A stretch of DNA of 20,760 nucleotides. It comes from a bacterium. GTDB lineage: Bacteria > Chloroflexota > Dormibacteria > UBA8260 > Bog-877. The position numbers and the translations under genes are program-made. Positions 1-7,383 of this stretch are shown piece after piece. Position 1 is the first letter of the stretch. Every line of letters starts with the position of its first letter. The notes under the pieces are model-generated. The model saw only the letters and a program-made list of their open reading frames with translations, searched no databases and was not told the DNA's origin. The DNA lies in contig JAKAWF010000013.1 in the NCBI GenBank assembly GCA_021817025.1, forward strand, positions 1 to 20,760. Direction: 5' to 3'.

Positions 1-20
1 ATCCCGATGAGGAGTCGCCC

Positions 21-890
21 TCAGGCAGGTGTGGTGAGGATGCGGCGGTAGTCGCGGCGCAGGGGGTAGAGGTAGATGTCTTTGATGGGGAGCGCGTAGC
101 GGTTGTAGCGGTCGAGCTTGCCGCGTCCCTGGGTCTGCCCCACATGGATCCAGTTCGCGGCCCGGTAGCTGGTGCCGGTGAAGCGGTCGGCCTGGACGAA
201 GGTCTCCAAGAGCACGGGCGAGTATCCATAGGCGGTCTGCCAGTCCGCGGGCAGGCGGCGGGCTGCCCGGGCGAGGACGGTGGAGGCCAGGTTGGGCACC
301 CGTACGTGGGGCAGGATCAAGAAGCGGGCATTGCCGACCACCAGGTGCAGACGGGCTTCGCGAGTGGGTGGGGCCCAACCGATGTGGGAGTCGCGGGGGG
401 CACACTTCCACGCCGAGGCGGCGAACCCGAGGGCGCCCAGGGTTCCCCAGGAGCTCTCCACCAGGTAGCGCAGCTGGGCGCCGGCGAAATGGGTGTTGCC
501 CAAGTAGTGGTAGGAGGCGATCAGCCCCCGCCACCTGCGTGACGCTGCTGGAGTGTCGACCACGACCAGCTCGATTCGGCCGAGCGCGGACAGCGATGGG
601 GGGGCCGCTTTGACCCACCTGAGTTCCGGCTTTGCGTAGCGGAGGACGTGGCCGTTGCCGTTGGGGTTGCGCGGCGGCGGCAGGGTGATGAGCCCGTCCC
701 GCTCCATGCGCAAGAGGGCAACCCGCGCCGACATCTCCTTGGGCCGGCCGTCGGGGCGGCGCCAACCGAGCACCGCGCAGAGTTCAGCCGCGATCGCGCT
801 CCGGTTGGGGAGCGTGACCGTGAGGTGGCGGACAACTTCCATATCCTCGGCGGAGAAGTCCCGGGCGCAGTAGCGGCGCGAGTCGCTCAC
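21..890 (-). CDS. DruA/DUF4338-family protein, accessory gene of the IS66 element
   Basis: A 289-aa protein resembling the DUF4338/DruA family, named after DruA of the Druantia phage-defence system and also common beside or fused to transposases. Visible family-type motifs: YHYLG (127-131), NARFLILP (188-195), LLETFV and GTSYRAANW (227-247), GQTQGRGK (251-258) and KDIYLYPL (270-277). The N-terminal ~95 residues may hold a winged-helix-like segment (NRSAIAAELCAVLGW). The GTG start at 890 overlaps the transposase TGA as GTGA, so translation is probably coupled. The frame stays open 112 codons further upstream, but that stretch lies over the transposase in another frame and reads as low-complexity shadow. 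The molecular function of this family is not settled. Its place inside an insertion sequence argues for a role in transposition or as a passenger rather than a complete defence system; no Druantia helicase DruE is present. Confidence 0.8.
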   Translation of the reverse strand: MSDSRRYCARDFSAEDMEVVRHLTVTLPNRSAIAAELCAVLGWRRPDGRPKEMSARVALLRMERDGLITLPPPRNPNGNGHVLRYAKPELRWVKAAPPSLSALGRIELVVVDTPAASRRWRGLIASYHYLGNTHFAGAQLRYLVESSWGTLGALGFAASAWKCAPRDSHIGWAPPTREARLHLVVGNARFLILPHVRVPNLASTVLARAARRLPADWQTAYGYSPVLLETFVQADRFTGTSYRAANWIHVGQTQGRGKLDRYNRYALPIKDIYLYPLRRDYRRILTTPA

Positions 891-2569
891 GGGGCCGGAC
901 CCGGGGATGCCAGCTGCCAAGCGGAAAGGTCGGCCTCGCTGGCTGCCCAGGGGAAGAACCGGGCCAGTGCCGGACCTGAGGGGGGACGCCCGCCGGCCTC
1001 GGCACAGGCGTCCAGATAGGACCCGAGGTAGGCAAGGGGGTTGCACTGGGCCCGGGCGGCCGTTGCGGTTATGGTCCAGACCCGGGCGGCCAGGGTGGCG
1101 GCCCAGACAGAGCCTGACCCGTAACAGTTCTTGCGCACCACCACCGGGTTGCGCAAGGTTCGCTCGGCCGAGTTGTTGTCCAGTGGCAGTTCCGGGAAGC
1201 TCTGGTGGCGGGCCAGCCCTTCCCATTCGCGCTCCAGGGTGGCGAGCACTTTGGTGGCGGCGGGATGCAGCCCGGGATCAGCCGCCTCGGTCTTGCGGGC
1301 AGTGTCAATGGCGCCGAGTGCGTCCGCGAAGCCGGCCTCGGCCCGGATGTGCTCCGGGCTGCCGGGACTGGCCTGGAGCGCGCGGTGCGCCACGTACAGC
1401 ACCCTGATGCGCTCGAGCCAGGCCTCTGTCCAGCCCTTGAGCTCCTGGTGGGCGTCACCCGCGCGGATGAAGTAGCGGCGAATGTGAACCCAGCACCAGA
1501 GCGGGTCCAGCCCATCCACTCCTGCCAGCGACTGGTAGACAGTGAAGAAGTCCGAGCTGAGCAGGAGGTGCCGGCCTTCCTCCAGGGAGCCCGCCTCCAG
1601 GTCGATCCCCAGGTGCCTGGTGACCACCTCGGTGGAGCGGTGCGGGTCGATCAGGAACACGCTGGTGTCGGGGCCCACGAAGGTCCACAGCCACCACCTG
1701 TGGTTCTGCTTCTCCGCTATCAGCTCGTACACCTTCCAGCTGGTCTCATCCACATGCAGGTGCCCCGCCTCGGCGTTGCGGGCACGGATCCCGGCATCCA
1801 GGGGTGCGAGCAGCGCCGAGGTCGCCTCCAGGGATCCCACCAAAGTGCCCTTGGCGACCTCCAGCCCGTCGCTGCGCAGCGCGGTCACAACCCGCTCGAG
1901 GGGGCGGCCCAAGACGTACTTCTCGACCACCAGGCGAGCCAGGAACTGGCTCGTGAACAAGCCCTTGGGGATCGGCTTGGCAGGCACCGGGGCGACCAGG
2001 ATGCCGCGCACCGGGCACTGGCACGTCCGCCGGTAGGTCGGGCGGCGATGGAGGACCCGCGTGAGGCGCACCTGCCAGTCGATCTGCTCCGATTTCTCCT
2101 CCTTGAAGTCCTGGTACGGCGCCCCGCATTGGGGGCATACCCGCTCGTCCTCGGGCACGTCGTGGATCTCCTCGCGGGTCTCCAGACCCGAGTAGTCCCG
2201 CCTGCCGTGGCCGGCACTGCCGGGCTGCTGACCGCGACTGCGCCGTTGCTCCCCCACAGCGCCGCCGCCATCCACGTCAAGCCGGGCCACCGGCTGGGCC
2301 GGCTTCTTCTGCTCCGACGAGGTGCCGAACAGGAGCTTCGCCAGCGTCGCCACCTTCTCCGAGAGGGCAACCACCTGAGCTTCGAGTTCGGCAACCCGCG
2401 CGCGCAGCTCCGCATTCTCCGACCGCAGCCCCACATTCTCGGCTTCGAGCCGGGCTACCTCGCCCGCCAGGCACTCCGCCTCCGCTTGCCAGCGCTTCGC
2501 ATCGACCTGCCATCTGGGGGCCACGACCCACAGTGAACACCATGGACACCCCTCGTGTCCAGTCCCCAA
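887..2569 (-). CDS. IS66-family transposase (TnpC-like)
   Basis: A 560-aa DDE transposase of the IS66 family, which catalyses cut and strand transfer of the element. Order: a CPWC pair near the N-terminus (8-11), a leucine-rich coiled coil (about 25-80) ending in the typical LLFGTSSEQKK, a zinc-binding region with CPQC (145-148) and CQC (183-185), then the catalytic domain with D274 (HVDETSWKVY), D340 (LLSSDFF) and E469 (LPLDNNSAERTLRNP), and the usual IS66 C-terminal segment. All three catalytic residues are present and the frame is intact, so the enzyme looks functional. The start is uncertain: TTG at 2569 includes the CPWC pair, while an in-frame GTG at 2524 would drop it and place the 2543-2561 hairpin in the leader. 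The stop overlaps the DruA-like gene by 4 bases. Confidence 0.93.
   Translation of the reverse strand: MGTGHEGCPWCSLWVVAPRWQVDAKRWQAEAECLAGEVARLEAENVGLRSENAELRARVAELEAQVVALSEKVATLAKLLFGTSSEQKKPAQPVARLDVDGGGAVGEQRRSRGQQPGSAGHGRRDYSGLETREEIHDVPEDERVCPQCGAPYQDFKEEKSEQIDWQVRLTRVLHRRPTYRRTCQCPVRGILVAPVPAKPIPKGLFTSQFLARLVVEKYVLGRPLERVVTALRSDGLEVAKGTLVGSLEATSALLAPLDAGIRARNAEAGHLHVDETSWKVYELIAEKQNHRWWLWTFVGPDTSVFLIDPHRSTEVVTRHLGIDLEAGSLEEGRHLLLSSDFFTVYQSLAGVDGLDPLWCWVHIRRYFIRAGDAHQELKGWTEAWLERIRVLYVAHRALQASPGSPEHIRAEAGFADALGAIDTARKTEAADPGLHPAATKVLATLEREWEGLARHQSFPELPLDNNSAERTLRNPVVVRKNCYGSGSVWAATLAARVWTITATAARAQCNPLAYLGSYLDACAEAGGRPPSGPALARFFPWAASEADLSAWQLASPGPAP
2543..2561. other. Perfect 7-bp stem hairpin at the transposase start
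   Basis: TGGACAC, five bases, then GTGTCCA: a perfect inverted repeat with a 5-base loop, about 50 bases inside the element end. It sits in codons 3-9 if translation starts at the TTG (2569), or in the leader if a downstream GTG is used. Leader hairpins in insertion sequences often limit translation from transcripts that enter from outside; that role here is inference. Confidence 0.5.
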
Positions 2570-2595
2570 CGCCCTGGGGAGACCGTTCCCTACGG

Positions 2596-2612
2596 GGTCA
2601 CCGAATACTTAC
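2596..2612 (-). repeat. Terminal sequence of the IS66 element (right end)
   Basis: Read from the outside in on the minus strand this is GTAAGTATTCGGTGACC. It starts with the GTAAG typical of IS66-family ends and abuts the broken permease frame. The partner inverted repeat is beyond the left edge, so the repeat length cannot be measured here. Confidence 0.6.
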
Positions 2613-3498
2613 GGTTGGTGTAACGGGCGAACGCACCCATGGCCGAGTCGAAGGTGGCGGCCACCGTGGTGTGGACCGTGGCGATCTTGAGGGGGAACTC
2701 GTCGATGGCCTGAACCGCCGGAAAGCCAGCCGCGGTCGCCGCCAGCGTGAAGAAGGCGTCCAGGTGGGGCAGGCAGCTTTGGGTGATCGAGCAGCCAAGC
2801 GCTGGGCCAAAGTCGAAGTAACCCGACTCGCCTCCGAACCAGAACGGTGCCTTGGGGTTCCCCAGTTGGACGATCCCAACCACCTTGAGCGGGACGCTCC
2901 GGCCCCCGTGGACTGGCCCCACGGTCACAACCGAGCCCAGGTGGGCGCCCAAAGCGGCCAGGCTGCGGGCGGTCATGGCCACCTGGTCAGGAGCGGCTGG
3001 ACAGCTCCCGGAGAGAAAATGGAGGACACTACACTGGCCCGGATCTGAGATGAGATCGCTGGCATATGAGATCCCCGAGCTGGCCGTCACCGCCACCCCT
3101 GCGTCCAGCACTGTCTTGCCCCGCCCGTACCAGCGATAGATCCGATACCGACCAGCGGCCTGGAGAGCCAAGGTGGCACGGTCCACGAAAGAGCCGGGGG
3201 TGGTCGGGGAGTACTGTGGGATCAGGGTGATTCCGTTGGCCTGCACCGAGTTGCTTAGCAGCACCGAATGCAGCACGCTGTCATTGGCGGTGTCCAGGTA
3301 AAGAGGACCGGCGGCGGCGGCCACCACGGCCACGGTGGCGACCACCAGGAGCGCGACCGCCGCACCAGCGCGCCAGCGCAAAGCTCGAGCCAGGAGCCGC
3401 AACTGGTTCAAGAGTGGGGGTGCCTCCCTCTCGACCGCAGCCGAGATCGCGTGGATGCTCGCGTCCCGACGGTAATGGATTCGCAGCCGCCGCCGCAT
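2613..3498 (-). pseudogene. ABC transporter FtsX-like permease, N-terminal part, split by the IS66 element
   Basis: About 295 codons of a permease of the FtsX/MacB type: a short basic cytoplasmic N-terminus, one membrane segment (about 42-64, AAVALLVVATVAVVAAAAG) and then a large extracytoplasmic domain with the usual ASARRLG-like segment (here TARSLAALGAHLGSVVTVG, starting near residue 176) and PLKVVGI. The frame runs across the junction into the element and stops at 2590 after a few foreign residues (KYSVTP). The membrane segments expected at the C-terminus are missing and should lie beyond the left end of the element. ATG at 3498 is the best start, with a GGCGGGGG run directly before it. 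The transporter's substrate cannot be told. No ATPase partner is in view on this side. It is divergent from the aldo/keto reductase, with a 64-base gap. Confidence 0.8.
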
Positions 3499-3562
3499 CC
3501 CCCGCCAGCATGAGAGAGGGCCGGACTACACTGGAAGTCAGTCACAAGTGCGGGAGGGCGAG

Positions 3563-4546
<984 letters not shown>

Positions 4547-4656
4547 CGCCATCGGCGGCGGGCCAAGATGTTGGGTCCCTCCGCCTGGTCCCGGCCCAGA
4601 GCTGAGAGCGACCCCACCGCGAGCGGGCACAAGCGTGGCCAAGGTCCGGGCGGAAA

Positions 4657-4703
4657 ACACAATATGAGGGGTACAATGCCTCGCGTGGCCCCATATGCTG
4701 TGG
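4657..4703 (+). promoter_or_regulatory. Putative tandem NrdR boxes around a -10 element upstream of nrdR
   Basis: Box 1, 4657-4672, ACACAATATGAGGGGT, matches the left nine positions of the NrdR-box consensus (ACACWATATWTTGTGT). Box 2, 4688-4703, GCCCCATATGCTGTGG, matches the central ATAT and the TGTG of the right half. The two box starts are 31 bases apart with 15 bases between them, which is the three-turn spacing typical of paired NrdR boxes. A good -10 hexamer, TACAAT (4672-4677), lies between them; no clear -35 is seen. Binding here would cover the core promoter and start site, so nrdR would probably repress itself. Each box alone is a partial match; the spacing is the stronger argument. 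Confidence 0.55.
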
Positions 4704-4730
4704 GCCAGATCCGCTTTGACGGGGGCCCCC

Positions 4731-5219
4731 ATGCGCTGTCCCTACTGCAATCACGATGACCTGCGGGTCGTCGACTCGCGCGACTCGGAGACCGGCGAGG
4801 CGATCCGGCGGCGGCGGGCGTGCAACAGCTGCAGCAAGCGCTTCACCACCTACGAACGGATCGAGTCCATCCCCTTCTACATCGTCAAGAAGGACGGCCG
4901 GCGCGAGGACTTCGACCGCCAGAAGCTGTTCCGGGGGCTGATGAACGCCTGCAAGAAGCGCGACATCTCACCTGGTCAGGTGACCCAGATCGTCGACGAG
5001 ATCGAGGCTGAGCTGCGGGGACGCGGCCAGTCGGAGCTGCCCAGCCGCGAGGTGGGCGAACTGGTGATGAACCGTCTGCGCCAGCTCGACGAGGTGGCCT
5101 ACGTTCGCTTCGCCTCGGTCTACCGCTCGTTCCGCGACCTCTCGGAGGTGAAGAACGAGATCGACCACCTGCTGTCGTCGGAGCGAGCGGCGGGCCGGCG
5201 CCGGGCGACCACTCGCTGA
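4731..5219 (+). CDS. nrdR: Transcriptional regulator NrdR
   Basis: A 162-aa NrdR, the nucleotide-sensing repressor of ribonucleotide reductase genes. It has the N-terminal zinc ribbon with C3, C6, C31 and C34 (MRCPYC and CNSC), the conserved RRRR and FTTYER segment, and an ATP-cone domain (about 48-138, KKDGRREDFDRQKL onward). The start is fixed by the universal MRCPYC beginning; an in-frame ATG 12 codons earlier would add residues not seen in the family. The protein binds ATP/dATP and in the dATP form represses nrd operons. No ribonucleotide reductase gene is adjacent, but the sequence upstream looks like paired NrdR boxes, suggesting self-control. yggS follows after 4 bases. Confidence 0.97.
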   Translation: MRCPYCNHDDLRVVDSRDSETGEAIRRRRACNSCSKRFTTYERIESIPFYIVKKDGRREDFDRQKLFRGLMNACKKRDISPGQVTQIVDEIEAELRGRGQSELPSREVGELVMNRLRQLDEVAYVRFASVYRSFRDLSEVKNEIDHLLSSERAAGRRRATTR

Positions 5220-5223
5220 CCTC

Positions 5224-5913
5224 GTGAGCGCCGCCATCCCCCTGGAGGAGCGCCTCGCCTGGGTCCGAGCCGAGCTGGCGGCGGCCGCCGGCCGCAGCGG
5301 GCGCGACCCCGGCGAGGTCTCACTCCTGCCCGTCACCAAGGGCCAGCCCGAGACAGCCGTGGCGGCGGCCCTGGGCCTGGGGTTGGATGACCTCGGGGAG
5401 AACTACGTGCAGGAGTGCCAGAGCAAGGATCTCGCACTCCTGGCCAGCGGCCGGGCCCGGCCCCGCTGGCACATGCTGGGACACCTCCAGCGCAACAAGG
5501 CGCGGCGGGCGGCGGAGCTCTTCAGCGTCCTGGAGACCGTCGACAGCCTGGCTCTGGCCCGCACCATTTCGACCAGTCGAGCCGGCCGGGGACGGCTACC
5601 GATCCTCTGTGAGGTCGACTTCACCGGTCTGCCCGGACGGGGAGGCTACCCGCCCGCCCGGCTGGCTGCCGAGCTGGGCGAGCTCCAACGTCTTCCCGGG
5701 GTGCTCATGCGGGGCTTGATGACGGTCGCCTCCCGCGAGGAGCCGGAGCGCTGCTTCGACGCCTGCCGGAGACTCCGCGACCACCTGGCGGAGCAAGGGG
5801 GCGCGGAACTGCCCGTGCTCAGCATGGGCATGAGCGGCGACTTTCGGGAGGCGATCACAGCCGGCAGCACCCAGGTGCGGGTGGGGACCCTGCTCTTCGG
5901 CCCCCGCGTCTGA
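5224..5913 (+). CDS. yggS: YggS-family pyridoxal phosphate homeostasis protein
   Basis: A 229-aa fold-type III PLP-binding protein of the YggS/YlmE/PROSC family. The PLP lysine is K39 in LLPVTKGQ. Other family signatures are GENYVQE, WHMLGHLQRNK, the LRGLMTVA-type segment (here MRGLMTVAS), SMGMSGDF and the phosphate-binding VRVGTLLFG near the end. These proteins buffer free PLP in the cytoplasm and have no known catalytic reaction. The GTG at 5224 lies 4 bases after the nrdR stop with no clear ribosome binding site, so it is probably read from the nrdR transcript. It converges on the AI-2E family gene with a 17-base gap. Confidence 0.95.
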   Translation: MSAAIPLEERLAWVRAELAAAAGRSGRDPGEVSLLPVTKGQPETAVAAALGLGLDDLGENYVQECQSKDLALLASGRARPRWHMLGHLQRNKARRAAELFSVLETVDSLALARTISTSRAGRGRLPILCEVDFTGLPGRGGYPPARLAAELGELQRLPGVLMRGLMTVASREEPERCFDACRRLRDHLAEQGGAELPVLSMGMSGDFREAITAGSTQVRVGTLLFGPRV

Positions 5914-5923
5914 TCCTGGGCCG

Positions 5924-5957
5924 CCACCGGTCAGCCACTGGCGGTTGGCGCCGGTGG
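5924..5957. terminator. Possible bidirectional terminator hairpin between convergent genes
   Basis: CCACCGG (5924-5930) pairs with CCGGTGG (5951-5957), and GCCA/TGGC pair inside the loop. It lies at the convergence of yggS and the AI-2E family gene, overlapping the latter's last codons. There is no T-run on either side, so it is only a candidate. Confidence 0.3.
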
Positions 5958-7223
5958 GCCCGGCGGCGGACCCCCTGGGCTCGGCTCGGAGCGTCTGGAG
6001 AAGATCCGGAAGCTGCGGAGCAGGCGCCGGTTGCGGATGTCCCCCAGGGAGTCACCGCGACTGACGGTGAAGAGATCCGGCCGCTGAGCGCGCCAATCCC
6101 CCACCCAGGCCCGGATCAGCACGGTGACGTAGCTGGTGGCGGGAACCGCCACCAGCGCCCCCAGGAAGCCCGCCGCTTCCACCCCGGCGAACAACGCCAG
6201 CAGGGTGAGGATGGGGTGCAGTTGCAGGAAGCGGGCCTGGATCCGCGGCACCAGCAGGTAGCCCTCCACCACGTGGATACCCAGGAAGAGAATCAGGGTG
6301 AGGATCGCCAGGGTCGGGCTCTTGGTGAGGGCCAGCAGCAGGGCGACGCCACCCCCTGCGAAGGGGCCCACCAGAGGGATCAGCTCGAAGACTCCGGCCG
6401 CCAGCGCCACCACCAGTGGGAAGGGGACCCCCAGCAGAGCCGTACCCACCCCCGCCATGGCTCCCACCACGAGGGCCAGGAAGAGCTGGGCGCGGACGTA
6501 GCCGCCGATCACCACCGCGAAGGCGTCCAGGCCGAAGTCGAGTTCCCGCGCCACTCGGGTGGGGAACAGCGCCACGAAGCTTCGGCGCAGCTCAGCGCCG
6601 TCCTTCAGCAGCCAGAACGCGAGCACGATCGCGACCACCGCGTCGATCAGAGCGCCCAGCGCTCCGGTCACCCCGCTGACCACGAATCCGGTCAGCTGCG
6701 GCACCAGAGTGGAGAGCTTGGAGGTCACAAAGCTGACCGCGTTGATGCGAATCCCATGCCCCTTGAGCTGCTTCTCCAGAGTGGCGATCTGGGAGTCCAG
6801 GCGATGCACGAAGGAGGGGGCCTGGGTGGCCAGCCCGCGTCCCTCGGTGACCAGCGGACCCGACAGCAGCCAGACCAGGAGGGCCATGAGCCCCAGTCCC
6901 ACCACCAGCGCGAGCAGGACGGCCAGCGCCCGCGGCATCCGGAGGTGGCGCTCCAGGCGAATCACCAGCGGAGCGCCCAGGAAGGTGATGATGATCGCCA
7001 CCAGCACCGAGATGACCACTGAGAGGATGGCGGCCGTCATCCCGCGCAGGACCAGGAACAGCTGGTAGCCGAGGAAGATCGTCAGCAGGACCGCGGCCGC
7101 CCGGGCCCACTGCAGGGCCGCGCGGCGCAGCCCGGACTCATCGGTCTCGCCTCCCCCGGGATCCGCGCTGGGGATGGGGGCTCGAGCCCCCGGAGGGGGG
7201 AGGCCGGGGGGGCTGGCTGCCAT
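5931..7223 (-). CDS. AI-2E family transporter (PerM/YdiK-like membrane protein)
   Basis: A 430-aa polytopic membrane protein of the AI-2E transporter family. After a Pro/Gly-rich cytoplasmic N-terminus (1-35) come hydrophobic segments at about 43-58, 62-82 and 99-121, a soluble stretch to about 175, and several more segments through about 385. Typical family motifs are visible: VFELIPLVGPFAGGG, IHVVEGYLLVPRIQ and LHPILTLLALFAGVEAAGFLGALVAVP. Despite the family name only some members move AI-2; others act as Na+/H+ antiporters or are uncharacterised, so the substrate is open. The C-terminus is a Pro-rich tail. ATG at 7223 begins the first plausible start. The gene follows recJ on the same strand after 160 bases. 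Confidence 0.9.
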   Translation of the reverse strand: MAASPPGLPPPGARAPIPSADPGGGETDESGLRRAALQWARAAAVLLTIFLGYQLFLVLRGMTAAILSVVISVLVAIIITFLGAPLVIRLERHLRMPRALAVLLALVVGLGLMALLVWLLSGPLVTEGRGLATQAPSFVHRLDSQIATLEKQLKGHGIRINAVSFVTSKLSTLVPQLTGFVVSGVTGALGALIDAVVAIVLAFWLLKDGAELRRSFVALFPTRVARELDFGLDAFAVVIGGYVRAQLFLALVVGAMAGVGTALLGVPFPLVVALAAGVFELIPLVGPFAGGGVALLLALTKSPTLAILTLILFLGIHVVEGYLLVPRIQARFLQLHPILTLLALFAGVEAAGFLGALVAVPATSYVTVLIRAWVGDWRAQRPDLFTVSRGDSLGDIRNRRLLRSFRIFSRRSEPSPGGPPPGPPAPTASG

Positions 7224-7328
7224 GGTGGGTGGAGTTTACGGGCTCCCGGGCGCCTGGCCCTCCACGATCTCGCTCAACCGGTGCCAGCCACGGACAGCCG
7301 CCCCGGCGGGATGGTCACCTCTGGGCTG

Positions 7329-7344
7329 GGTGGCGCCAGCCACC
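7329..7344. other. Small hairpin in the gap between recJ and the AI-2E family gene
   Basis: GGTGGC-GCCA-GCCACC is a perfect 6-bp stem with a 4-base loop, about 40 bases after the recJ stop. It has no T-run. It may reduce readthrough from recJ, but the evidence is weak. The rest of the 160-base gap shows nothing recognisable. Confidence 0.25.
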
Positions 7345-7383
7345 GCGATGGACGAGGGCCGCTCCCACGGCGCGAACCGCCGC

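Larger units (their letters stand above)
1..2612 (-). mobile_element. IS66-family insertion sequence, right portion (left end outside the window)
   Basis: The element carries an IS66-type DDE transposase followed by a coupled DruA-like gene, both on the minus strand. Its right boundary is placed at 2612. Read on the minus strand the element begins GTAAGTATTCGG, matching the GTAA-type termini usual for IS66 elements, and the permease reading frame stops making sense exactly there. IS66 elements usually make 8-bp target duplications; the 8 bases beside the end are GGTTGGTG (2613-2620), but the second copy would lie left of the window. No matching inverted end is present in the 20 bases before the DruA stop, so the left end is cut off. 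No tnpA or tnpB is seen here, as in the ISBst12-like branch of IS66. Confidence 0.85.

Noticed and set aside
21..890. A Druantia phage-defence system
   Set aside because: Only a DruA-like gene is present, inside an insertion sequence; no large DruE helicase or other Druantia gene is nearby.
891..1226. 112-codon upstream extension of the DruA-like gene
   Set aside because: It lies wholly over the transposase in another frame and reads as Gly/Pro/Arg-rich filler; the GTG at 890 gives a GTGA overlap and a family-like N-terminus.
1205..2536. 443-codon plus-strand frame across the transposase
   Set aside because: It mirrors the intact IS66 transposase frame on the other strand and has no recognisable motif.
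6216..7022. 268-codon plus-strand frame rich in Gln, His and Glu
   Set aside because: It is the antisense of the AI-2E family membrane protein, and its odd composition comes from the complement of hydrophobic codons.
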